Positions 1 through 6,291 of a stretch of DNA of 12,091 nucleotides are shown in pieces. The first letter of the stretch is position 1. The number at the start of each line of letters is the position of its first letter. Under the pieces are notes generated by a model. The model was not told where the DNA came from. It did no database searches and saw only the letters and a program-made list of their open reading frames with translations. The stretch covers positions 1-12,091 of the forward strand of contig CAMPHL010000029.1 in assembly GCA_946885905.1 (NCBI GenBank), written 5' to 3'. This DNA is from an uncultured Pseudomonadota bacterium (GTDB taxonomy: Bacteria > Pseudomonadota > Gammaproteobacteria > Burkholderiales > Usitatibacteraceae). The position numbers and the translations under genes were made by a program.

Positions 1-3
1 CAT
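1..3 (-). other. Possible start codon of a further minus-strand gene at the left edge
   Basis: The first three bases read CAT, which is ATG on the minus strand. On that strand an AGGGG stretch (complement of 13-17) lies about 9 bases upstream, a reasonable Shine-Dalgarno position. The spacer to the histidine-phosphatase-like gene (1-46) contains nothing else I can name. If real, this would be a gene read in the same direction and possibly co-transcribed with it. Only the start codon is visible, so nothing can be said about the product. Confidence 0.2.
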
Positions 4-46
4 TCCCTGATTCCCCTGCTTCCCGCTTCGACCTGCTTTACCCCCT

Positions 47-637
47 TCAAACCTGGTGGGGGCGAGCGACCTTGAGCTTCATGCCCGTATGCTCGCGCGA
101 GACGTTGAATTCGACGATCTCGCCATTGCCCACCTGCATGCGGCCCGGGCCGCCGAGCAGCACGTTCATGATGCGGCCCACGCCCTTGCTGCTCACGAGC
201 AGCGGGCGGCGGTCGAGGAGGGGCTTCAGGTTGTCGAGGGCGAGCGAGAGGCGGTTCTCGAAATCGGCCTCCGATTCGCCGCCGGGCGGCGTCACCCTGG
301 CCGCGAGCGATTCCTCGGTCTCGGCGATCGGGCGGTTGTTCCACTGGCCAAGCCGGCGCTCGTTGAAGAGGGGATCGACCTCGACCGGCACGTTGCCCAG
401 CACCCCGCTGATGATGGAGGCGGTCTGGCGGGTGCGGATGAGCGAGCCGGTCACGATCACCCCGATGCCCAGGCTCATCTTGTGGATCTGCTTGGCGAGC
501 AGGTAGGCCTGGTCGCAGCCGATGTCCATCAGCGGGATGTCGAGGTCGCCCCCGCAGCGCAAGCCGCGGAAATTGGGCTCGGTCACGCCGTGGCGCACGA
601 AATAAAGAGTGAAAGGCCGGTCGGGTTGGTAGCTCAT
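47..637 (-). CDS. Histidine-phosphatase-superfamily protein (phosphoglycerate-mutase fold) lacking the second catalytic His
   Basis: A 196-residue single-domain protein of the branch 1 histidine phosphatase family, of usual length. Visible motifs are the N-terminal RHG (R15, H16, G17), which carries the His that is phosphorylated in active members; S65/R68 in a TGSLIRTRQTA block that matches the family's phosphate-binding Arg motif; and E93 in NERRLGQW. The C-terminal motif, normally VSHGGVIR, reads VSSKGVGR (148-155), so the second active-site His is Ser150. Active family members remove phosphate from small metabolites or proteins, but here activity is doubtful. Proline- and glycine-containing PPGGESE (117-123) and the C-terminal strand are ordinary for the fold. 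The ATG at 637 has no strong Shine-Dalgarno sequence. The gene stands alone and diverges from ubiB across about 107 bp. Family assignment is sure; substrate is unknown. Confidence 0.9.
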   Translation of the reverse strand: MSYQPDRPFTLYFVRHGVTEPNFRGLRCGGDLDIPLMDIGCDQAYLLAKQIHKMSLGIGVIVTGSLIRTRQTASIISGVLGNVPVEVDPLFNERRLGQWNNRPIAETEESLAARVTPPGGESEADFENRLSLALDNLKPLLDRRPLLVSSKGVGRIMNVLLGGPGRMQVGNGEIVEFNVSREHTGMKLKVARPHQV

Positions 638-646
638 ATGGGGCCC

Positions 647-676
647 AGCCTAATGCAGCGCTGAAAAAACCGTCAA
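647..676 (-). promoter_or_regulatory. Candidate sigma-70 promoter for the histidine-phosphatase-like gene
   Basis: On the minus strand a TTGACG box (complement of 671-676, five of six matches to the -35 consensus) is followed after 18 bases by TAGGCT (complement of 647-652, three of six matches to -10). A start near base 640 would leave only a few bases before the ATG at 637. The -10 is weak, so this is tentative. Confidence 0.25.
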
Positions 677-705
677 ATTTCATGGTTAGCCGCTGTTAGT
701 GGTCC

Positions 706-733
706 CTTACTCGCGCTTCGTGGCGGGTAGAAT
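706..733 (+). promoter_or_regulatory. Candidate sigma-70 promoter for ubiB
   Basis: TAGAAT at 728-733 matches the -10 consensus at five of six positions. A weak CTTACT sits at 706-711 with a 16-base spacer. The start point would fall near base 740, giving a very short leader before the ATG at 745, which fits the absence of a clear Shine-Dalgarno sequence there. Based on sequence match only. Confidence 0.4.
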
Positions 734-744
734 CCGGCTTCCCC

Positions 745-2184
745 ATGCGCGCCTTCCGCTTGCTCCGCATCGCTGCCACGGCCGCCCGCTACGGATTGAT
801 CCGTGACCGGCCGCGCGGGGTGCGCCTGCGGCTGGCGTTCGAATCGCTGGGCCCGGTGTTCGTGAAGTTCGGTCAGCTGCTCTCCGTCCGGCCCGACCTC
901 ATTGCCGAAGACCTGGCATCGGAGCTGGCGAAGCTCCAGGACACCGTGCCGCCGTTTCCGTGGGAGGAAGTCGCGGCCACGCTCGACCGCGCCTATGGCC
1001 GGCCCCACATGGAAGTCTTCAAGGCGTTCCGGCGCGAGCCGGTCGCGAGCGCTTCGGTCGCGCAGGTCCATTTCGCCGAGCTGCCCGACGGGCGCGAGGT
1101 CGCGGTGAAGATCCTTCGTCCCGGCATCCGCGCCATCATCGCCAAGGACGTGGCGCTGCTCTACGTGGCCGCGGGGATCGTGGCGCAGACGCGCGACGGG
1201 CGGCGGCTGCGGCCCCGCGAAGTGGTGGCCGAGTTCGAGAAGATCATCGGCGACGAGCTGGACCTCTTGCGCGAGGCCGCGAACGCGAGCCAGCTGCGGC
1301 GCAACTTCGCCGACGGGCGGCTGCTCATCGTCCCCGAGGTCTACTGGGACTGGTGCAACCGCGAAGTGATGGTGATGGAGCGCATCGACGGCATCCCCGT
1401 GAACGCGGCCGCGCGGCTGCGCGAGGCCGGCATCGACATCCCCAAGCTCGCGCGCGACGGCGTCGAGATCTTCTTCACGCAGGTCTTCCGCGACGGCTTC
1501 TTCCACGCGGACATGCATCCCGGCAACATCTTCGTCGCGCGCGACGGGCGCTACTGCGGGGTGGACTTCGGCATCATGGGCACCCTCTCGGACGCGGACA
1601 AGCGCTACCTCGCCACCAACTTCATGGCGTTCTTCCACCGCGACTACCATCGCGTCGCGGCCGCGCACGTCGAGGCCGGGTGGGTGCCGCCCGACACGCG
1701 GGTGGACGAGTTCGAGGGCGCGATCCGCTCGGTGTGCGAGCCGATCTTCGACCGGCCGCTCAAGGAGATCTACTTCGGCAAGCTCCTCATGCGCCTGTTC
1801 GAAGTCTCGCGGCGTTTCCGCATGGAGATCCAGCCGCAGCTCGTGCTCCTGCAGAAGACGCTGTTGCAGGTGGAGGGGCTGGGGCGCCAGCTCGATCCCG
1901 ACCTCGACCTGCGCCGCGCCGCGCAGCCGATCCACGAGCGCTGGGTGAACGAGCAGGTGGGGCTGCGCGGGCTGCTTCGGCAGATGCGCGACGAGGCGCC
2001 GCTCTGGGCGCGCACGCTGCCGCAGGTGCCGCGGCTCGTGCACCGGCTGCTCTCCGAGGATGCGCCCGGGAGGATCGAGTCCGCGATCGACCGCCTGCAG
2101 GCAACGCAGCGCCGGCAGAGCATGGTGCTCGCCATCATCGCCGTGGCGCTGGTCGCCCTGTTGGCCGGAACGTTCTTCCGCTAG
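745..2184 (+). CDS. ubiB: UbiB, ubiquinone biosynthesis ABC1/ADCK-type atypical kinase-like protein
   Basis: A 479-residue membrane-associated member of the UbiB/ADCK atypical kinase family, required for ubiquinone synthesis in bacteria, probably as an ATPase acting on lipid intermediates or the Ubi complex. Family signatures in order: KFGQ (41-44, the inhibitory KxGQ motif), the Ala-rich ASASVAQVH (101-109) that replaces the usual glycine loop, AVK with K122, HADMHPGN (254-261) and DFG (274-276). Long stretches, for example FFTQVFRD and SGWVPPDT-like AGWVPPDT, match E. coli UbiB as I recall it. E. coli UbiB has 546 residues; this one is shorter at both ends and shows one C-terminal membrane segment (about 459-477), not two. 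It is not next to ubiE or ubiJ, its common partners. It ends 11 bases from the convergent methyltransferase gene. The ATG at 745 is chosen because the N-terminal [14 protein letters not shown] block resembles the family start. Confidence 0.95.
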   Translation: MRAFRLLRIAATAARYGLIRDRPRGVRLRLAFESLGPVFVKFGQLLSVRPDLIAEDLASELAKLQDTVPPFPWEEVAATLDRAYGRPHMEVFKAFRREPVASASVAQVHFAELPDGREVAVKILRPGIRAIIAKDVALLYVAAGIVAQTRDGRRLRPREVVAEFEKIIGDELDLLREAANASQLRRNFADGRLLIVPEVYWDWCNREVMVMERIDGIPVNAAARLREAGIDIPKLARDGVEIFFTQVFRDGFFHADMHPGNIFVARDGRYCGVDFGIMGTLSDADKRYLATNFMAFFHRDYHRVAAAHVEAGWVPPDTRVDEFEGAIRSVCEPIFDRPLKEIYFGKLLMRLFEVSRRFRMEIQPQLVLLQKTLLQVEGLGRQLDPDLDLRRAAQPIHERWVNEQVGLRGLLRQMRDEAPLWARTLPQVPRLVHRLLSEDAPGRIESAIDRLQATQRRQSMVLAIIAVALVALLAGTFFR

Positions 2185-2195
2185 CCGGGGCCGGC

Positions 2196-2855
2196 TCAGC
2201 GCTTGCGGGCGAGGGTGAGTCCGTCGCCCACCGGGAGGAGCGACAGGTCGATGCGCTCGTCGCCGTGCAGCGCCTCGTTGAAGGCGCGCAAGGCCACGGT
2301 GTCGGCTTCGTCGTTGCCGGGGTCGGCCACGCGGCCGGACCACAGCGTATTGTCCACGGCGATGAGGCCGCCGCGGCGCACCAGCTCCAGGCAGCGCTCG
2401 TAGTAATCGAGGTAGCTCGCCTTGTCCGCGTCGATGAAGGCGAAGTCGTAGCGTCCGGACTCGCGCAGGGAGATGAGCGTGTCGAGCGTGCCGATGGCCT
2501 TGCCGATCCTGAGGTCGATCTTCTTGTCCACGCCCGCCTTCTTCCAATAGCGCCGCGCGATCGCGGTCCACTCCTCGTTCACGTCGAGCGCGAGGATAGT
2601 GCCGTCGTCGGGAAGCGCCATCGCGACCGCAGCCGAGCTGTAGCCGGTGAAGACGCCGATCTCCAGGCATCGCCTCGCACCGGTGAGGCGGGCGAGGAGC
2701 GCCAGGAACTGTCCCTGCTCGGGCGCCACCTGCATGCGCGCCATCGGCAAGGTCGAAGTCTCCTCCCGCAGCTCGCGCAGCACCGGGTGGTCGCGCAGGG
2801 AATGCTCGAGCAGGTAGCGGTAGAGCTCGTCGGTCATCGTGATGGCGCGGCCCAT
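2196..2855 (-). CDS. Class I SAM-dependent O-methyltransferase, caffeoyl-CoA/catechol type (Methyltransf_3)
   Basis: A 219-residue soluble enzyme of the cation-dependent O-methyltransferase family, which moves a methyl group from S-adenosylmethionine to a hydroxyl. Motif I is LEIGVFTGYS (64-73), the SAM-binding glycine loop; the acidic residue after strand 2 is D91. The metal-binding set is D142 in FIDADK (140-145) and D168-N169 in VDN, so the catalytic site looks intact. Length is normal for bacterial members. The ATG at 2855 is supported by an AGGAGA Shine-Dalgarno sequence four to five bases upstream. The gene begins 16 bases after the stop of the phosphatase-fold gene on the same strand and is probably co-transcribed with it. 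The family includes catechol and flavonoid methyltransferases and the tRNA wobble-uridine enzyme TrmR, so the substrate cannot be named. Confidence 0.93.
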   Translation of the reverse strand: MGRAITMTDELYRYLLEHSLRDHPVLRELREETSTLPMARMQVAPEQGQFLALLARLTGARRCLEIGVFTGYSSAAVAMALPDDGTILALDVNEEWTAIARRYWKKAGVDKKIDLRIGKAIGTLDTLISLRESGRYDFAFIDADKASYLDYYERCLELVRRGGLIAVDNTLWSGRVADPGNDEADTVALRAFNEALHGDERIDLSLLPVGDGLTLARKR

Positions 2856-2871
2856 CGGATCTCCTGGTTGC

Positions 2872-3729
2872 CTAGTCCTCGAGCTCGAGCAGCACGGGCT
2901 GGTGGTCCGAATCCTGCGTGGCCACGTCCACCGAGATTGCCCGCAGCCGCGGCGCCAGATCCTGGCTCACGAACACGAAGTCGCAGCAAAAGGGTGCTTT
3001 CGAGAACGAGCGCTCGTGCACGCAGAACGTGGGCGGATGCGGCTTTCCCGGGTTCAACTGCTCCCAGGCGTCGCGCAGCGGCGGGCCGTCGCGAGCCAAT
3101 GGGCTTTGCATTTCGTGGCGGGCGCTGTTGTCGGGCGGGAAGTTGAAGTCCCCGCACACGATGGCGGCGGTGGTTTGCGGGGTGGGATCGAACGTCACGT
3201 TGCTGCGCGTGTTCTGGAAGCGCGGCGACATCATCGCTCGCTGGCAGGCCTCGTCGTGCAGGTTGCGCAAGCGCCTCACCTGCGCGTGGCGCTGCTCGTC
3301 GGAGTAGTACTCGAGGTGCGTCGTGGTCACCCGCAATGGCCCGAAGGGCGCCTCGACGGTAGCCTCCAGCGCCATGCGCGGCATCGTCTTGTTGGCGGGC
3401 TCGGCCGGCCAGGGCAGCGCATGGCGCCGCACCGAGTGGACGGGATAGCGGCTGAAGATCGCGTTGCCGAAGCGCCGCCGGCGGCCGCCGCCGCCGCTCA
3501 CGTCCACGCCGTAGCCCTGCAGGCGTGTGTAACGGGGCAGGAGCTTGCCCAGCTCGGCGAACTGGTCCCGCTCGTCGTTGCCGTCGAGGCCGGGGAAATT
3601 GTCCGCGACTTCCTGCACGCACAGCACGTCGAAGTCGGCCATCGCCTGCGCGGTGCGCACGATTCGCCCGAGGTCCACGCGGCCGTCGAGGCCCAGGCCC
3701 CACTGGATGTTCCAGGTCAGTAGTTTCAT
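2872..3729 (-). CDS. Endonuclease/exonuclease/phosphatase (EEP) family hydrolase
   Basis: A 285-residue protein of the DNase I-like EEP superfamily, metal-dependent phosphodiesterases that act on nucleic acids, phospholipid head groups or other phosphate esters. The whole catalytic set is visible: N7 in TWNIQWG, E40 in CVQEV, H138 in TTHLE, D194 and N196 in CGDFNF, D250 in CCDFVFVS, and the final D275-H276 pair in SDHQPV. No signal peptide is seen, so it is probably cytoplasmic. A glycine/arginine-rich stretch at about 79-86 (SGGGGRRRR) lies just before the conserved GNAIFSR and is likely a loop. It is the first gene of a two-gene unit with the O-methyltransferase, 16 bases apart. It is divergent from the OXA-like gene and may share a control region with it. 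Family is certain; the substrate is unknown. Confidence 0.93.
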   Translation of the reverse strand: MKLLTWNIQWGLGLDGRVDLGRIVRTAQAMADFDVLCVQEVADNFPGLDGNDERDQFAELGKLLPRYTRLQGYGVDVSGGGGRRRRFGNAIFSRYPVHSVRRHALPWPAEPANKTMPRMALEATVEAPFGPLRVTTTHLEYYSDEQRHAQVRRLRNLHDEACQRAMMSPRFQNTRSNVTFDPTPQTTAAIVCGDFNFPPDNSARHEMQSPLARDGPPLRDAWEQLNPGKPHPPTFCVHERSFSKAPFCCDFVFVSQDLAPRLRAISVDVATQDSDHQPVLLELED

Positions 3730-3730
3730 G

Positions 3731-3773
3731 CCCGAATTGAGGTTTCGATCGCCCGAATGTTGCCAGATTCGGG
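3731..3773. promoter_or_regulatory. CCCGAAT repeats in a divergent intergenic region, possible operator
   Basis: The 92-bp gap between the EEP gene and the OXA-like gene carries CCCGAAT at 3731-3737 and again at 3752-3758, plus the inverted copy ATTCGGG at 3767-3773. The last two form a perfect 7-base inverted repeat with an 8-base centre. The two direct copies start 21 bases apart, about two helical turns. This is the layout expected of a regulator binding to one face of the helix, but the copies may also be chance. I find no convincing -35/-10 pair for either gene here. Confidence 0.35.
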
Positions 3774-3821
3774 GAGTTGAATCCGAGAACCGGGCTCACG
3801 CCCGATCCTCGAGGAAAAGAA

Positions 3822-4619
3822 ATGGACCGGCTCTCCAACCCATTGTTGTCCCTTTTCGCCGCGTTCGCGCCGGAAGCCGAGCTGCGGGAGCAACCTCCGT
3901 GGCGCGCTCCCTTCGAGGCGAAGGGTGTCGACGGGACGTTCGTGCTGTGGGAGCCCCTCGCGCAGCGCTACCGCGTGTCCGACGCCCGGCGCGCGCGCAG
4001 GGGTTACCTGCCGCACGCGACCTTCGACACGGCCGGCGCCCTCATCGGGCTGGAAGTGGGCGCCGTGAACGACGAGCTCGAGGTCTTCCGCTGGGACGGC
4101 AAGCCCAAGCCGGTGCGCGCCTGGGAGCGCGACCACGACCTCGCGAGCGGCATGTGCTACGGGCCGGTCTGGATGTTCCAGGAGATCGCGCGGCGCACCG
4201 GCAAGCAGCGGATGAAGGACTGGCTCGAGCGGCTGGAATACGGCAATGCGGAGGTCTCGGGCGGCACCGACCTTTTCTGGCTGCAGGGCGGGCTTCGGAT
4301 CTCCGCGATGGAGCAGGTGCGCTTCCTGCATCGCCTGGCCGAAGGGCGCCTGCCCGCCACGCAGCGGGCGCAGCGCCTGGTTCGCAGCGCCATGGCCGTC
4401 GAGCGCACGGCCGCCTACACGCTGTACGCGAAATCCGGGACTTCGAGCCAGTCGATACGCGAGCCGGTGTGGTGGTGGACGGGCTGGATCGAGCGGCGCG
4501 GCCGCCCGGAAGCCTACTTCGCGATGAACTTCACCCCCAACGGCGCGAACCGCACGACCGACCGCTTCGAGATCGGGCGCGCGGTGCTGGCCGAGGCGGG
4601 AGTGCTGCCTGCCGATTGA
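3822..4619 (+). CDS. Class D (OXA-type) beta-lactamase homologue with the catalytic residues replaced; probable pseudoenzyme
   Basis: A 265-residue protein (OXA-10 has 266) aligning by eye with OXA enzymes along its whole length: GVDGTFVL (35-42), ALIGLE (73-78), VFRWDGKPK (88-96), WERDHDL, FQEIAR, YGN (140-142), SGG with FWL around W153, LRISAMEQV, KSG (204-206, normally KTG), WWTGW (218-222) and R248. The active-site motif Ser-Thr-Phe-Lys instead reads A66-T-F-D69, so both the acylated Ser and the Lys that is normally carboxylated are gone. The second motif, Ser-x-Val, is G114-P-V. Beta-lactam hydrolysis by the known mechanism is therefore not expected. The frame is open and motif spacing is kept, so this does not look like decay. 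The ATG at 3822 is chosen because GAGGAAAAG lies just upstream at 3811-3819 and gives the family length; an in-frame TTG at 3777 is less likely. The N-terminus (D2, R3, short apolar stretch 7-16) is a poor signal peptide. Its function is unknown. Confidence 0.9.
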   Translation: MDRLSNPLLSLFAAFAPEAELREQPPWRAPFEAKGVDGTFVLWEPLAQRYRVSDARRARRGYLPHATFDTAGALIGLEVGAVNDELEVFRWDGKPKPVRAWERDHDLASGMCYGPVWMFQEIARRTGKQRMKDWLERLEYGNAEVSGGTDLFWLQGGLRISAMEQVRFLHRLAEGRLPATQRAQRLVRSAMAVERTAAYTLYAKSGTSSQSIREPVWWWTGWIERRGRPEAYFAMNFTPNGANRTTDRFEIGRAVLAEAGVLPAD

Positions 4620-4627
4620 GCCGCGGG

Positions 4628-5425
4628 CTAGCGGATCCCCGCGCGCATGAAAGACTGGACGAACTGGCGCTGGAACAGCAGGAACGCCACGAGGAGCGGA
4701 GCCGAGGTCATCACCGTTGCCGCGGTGATGACCGACCAGTCGATCCCCTGGTCGCCCGAGGAAAAGACCTGCAGCCCTACGGTGACGGGACGCGAGGTCA
4801 CCGAGTTGGTCACGATGAGCGGCCAGAGGAAGTTGTTCCAGTGATAGCTCACCGAGACCAGGCCGTAGGCGAGGTACACCGGCCGGGCGAGCGGCACGTA
4901 GACCTTCCACAGCACTTGCAGCGAGCTCGCGCCTTCGACGCGTGCGGCCTCGTCGAGCTCCTTCGGGACCGTCTTGAAGGTCTGCCGCAGCAGGAAGATG
5001 CCGAAGGCGGAAGCGACGTACGGCAGCCCGATGGCCGGAATCGAATCCAGGATCCCCAGGCGCGACATCGTGCGGTAGTTCTCCACGATCAGCACGTCCG
5101 GCATGATCATGAGCTGCAGCAGCACCAGCACGAAGGCGATTTCCTTGCCCGCGAAGTCGAACCGGGCGAAGGCGTAGCCCGCGAGCGTGCAGAGCACCAG
5201 CTGCGAGGCGAGCACCATGGTGACGAGCATGAAGCTGTTGAGGAAGTAGCGCGCGAAGGGCGCGGCTTCCCAGGCCCGGCGGAAGTTGTCGAGCGTGAGC
5301 GGGGCGAGCAGGTCGAAGCGCGTGGAGAACTCGGGCGGATGGAACGCCGTCCAGAAGGCGTAGAGCAGCGGCAGGATCCAGAGCAAGCCGAGCAGCCAGG
5401 CCGCGAGTGTCTCGACCTTCCTCAC
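4628..5425 (-). CDS. Carbohydrate ABC transporter permease, MalG/UgpE type
   Basis: A 265-residue inner-membrane permease of the binding-protein-dependent type, forming the channel with the neighbouring permease. About six hydrophobic segments are visible (roughly 9-27, 62-84, 95-113, 132-147, 182-203, 230-251). The EAA loop that docks to the ATPase is ELDEAARVEGAS (157-167), with E159, A160, A161 and G165. The C-terminal QRQFVQSFMRAGIR resembles the common MalG/UgpE ending. The GTG at 5425 is chosen because its last two bases open the upstream permease's TGA (GTGA overlap). No Shine-Dalgarno sequence is seen, so it is probably translated by coupling. It is the last gene of the importer operon and ends 8 bases from the convergent OXA-like gene. 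No terminator is obvious between them. Confidence 0.93.
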   Translation of the reverse strand: MRKVETLAAWLLGLLWILPLLYAFWTAFHPPEFSTRFDLLAPLTLDNFRRAWEAAPFARYFLNSFMLVTMVLASQLVLCTLAGYAFARFDFAGKEIAFVLVLLQLMIMPDVLIVENYRTMSRLGILDSIPAIGLPYVASAFGIFLLRQTFKTVPKELDEAARVEGASSLQVLWKVYVPLARPVYLAYGLVSVSYHWNNFLWPLIVTNSVTSRPVTVGLQVFSSGDQGIDWSVITAATVMTSAPLLVAFLLFQRQFVQSFMRAGIR

Positions 5426-6291
5426 TGGTAGTGCACTTTGCGATCCAGGAACACGAACTGCCCGATCGCCACCAGGGCGAGGGTCACGAGCAGCACCAGC
5501 GTGAGCGCGGCCGCGTAGCCCGTGTCCCAGAAGTTGAATCCCACCTGGTAGACGTGGAAGAGCAGCAGCGACGTGGCGTTGTTCGGCCCGCCCCTCGTCA
5601 TCACGAAGATGTGGTCCACGAGCCGCACGGAGTTCACGATCGCGTTCACCAGCACGAAGAGCGTGGTGGGCATCAGCAGGGGAAACACCACGCGGCGGAA
5701 GTAGTAGGCGCGCGAGGCGCCCTCGATCTGCGCGGCCTCGGCGAGGGAAGGCGGGATCGACTGCAGCGCCGCCAGGTAGAAGATCATGAAGAAGCCCGCC
5801 TCCTTCCAGATCGCCACCACGATCACGCAGGCGAGCGCGGTGTCGGGGCTGCCCAGCCAGTTGCGCGACGACAGCCCGAGCGGCAGCAGGACCTGCTCGA
5901 GCAGGCCGTACTGCGGCGTGAAGAAGAAGAGCCAGATGTTGGCCACGGCGATCATCGGCAGGATGGTGGGCGTGAAGAAAGCCATGCGCAGCCACGTGCG
6001 CCCGCGCATCGCGGAGTTGACCCAGAGCGCCATCACGATCGCGAGCGCGATCGATACCGGTATCGTGCCCAACGCGTACCAGAGGTTGTTCCAGAGCGAC
6101 TTCCAGAACACCTCGTCGGCGAGCATCACCCGGTAGTTCTCGAGGCCGACGAAGGGCGGCGCCTTCCCGGCCCGCGGCGTGGCGTGGAAGCTGTCCCAGA
6201 TCGTCGCGACCGCCGGCCAGTGCGTGAAGAGCGCGAGCAGCGCGAACGCAGGCAGCAGGAGCAGCCAGCCGTGGATCGCGTTGCGGTTCAC
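5422..6291 (-). CDS. Carbohydrate ABC transporter permease, MalF/UgpA type
   Basis: A 289-residue inner-membrane permease that pairs with the MalG/UgpE-type protein encoded just downstream. Hydrophobic segments lie at about 8-25, 67-91, 103-124, 152-175, 208-226 and 257-282. The ATPase-docking EAA loop is SLAEAAQIEGAS (182-193), with E185, A186, A187 and G191. MTRGGPNNAT (231-240) is the periplasmic-loop motif typical of UgpA-like permeases. The GTG at 6291 is supported by GGAGGG six bases upstream and by the family N-terminus, a short charged stretch and then the first membrane helix. It overlaps the HAD gene's stop codon (GTGA). Length agrees with UgpA (about 295). Family certain; substrate inferred only from relatives. 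Confidence 0.94.
   Translation of the reverse strand: MNRNAIHGWLLLLPAFALLALFTHWPAVATIWDSFHATPRAGKAPPFVGLENYRVMLADEVFWKSLWNNLWYALGTIPVSIALAIVMALWVNSAMRGRTWLRMAFFTPTILPMIAVANIWLFFFTPQYGLLEQVLLPLGLSSRNWLGSPDTALACVIVVAIWKEAGFFMIFYLAALQSIPPSLAEAAQIEGASRAYYFRRVVFPLLMPTTLFVLVNAIVNSVRLVDHIFVMTRGGPNNATSLLLFHVYQVGFNFWDTGYAAALTLVLLVTLALVAIGQFVFLDRKVHYQ

Noticed and set aside
2183..2196. Inverted repeat AGCCGG-GG-CCGGCT between ubiB and the methyltransferase as a two-way terminator
   Set aside because: The loop would be only two bases and there is no T run on either side; it overlaps both stop codons and may be chance.
960..3146. Very long plus-strand open frame of 728 codons, and similar long frames at 673-2670 and 4628-6499
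   Set aside because: They are Arg/Ala/Gly-rich shadows of GC-rich genes, span opposite-strand or multiple real genes, and show no domain. The 4628-6499 frame is a real permease plus a meaningless upstream extension.
3777..3821. In-frame TTG at 3777 as the start of the OXA-like gene
   Set aside because: The added 15 residues are polar and proline-rich with no signal-peptide character, and the GAGGAAAAG sequence sits right before the ATG at 3822, which also gives the family length.
3822..4619. Calling the OXA homologue an active beta-lactam resistance gene
   Set aside because: The catalytic Ser and Lys are Ala and Asp, and the second-motif Ser is Gly. No other resistance or mobile genes are nearby.
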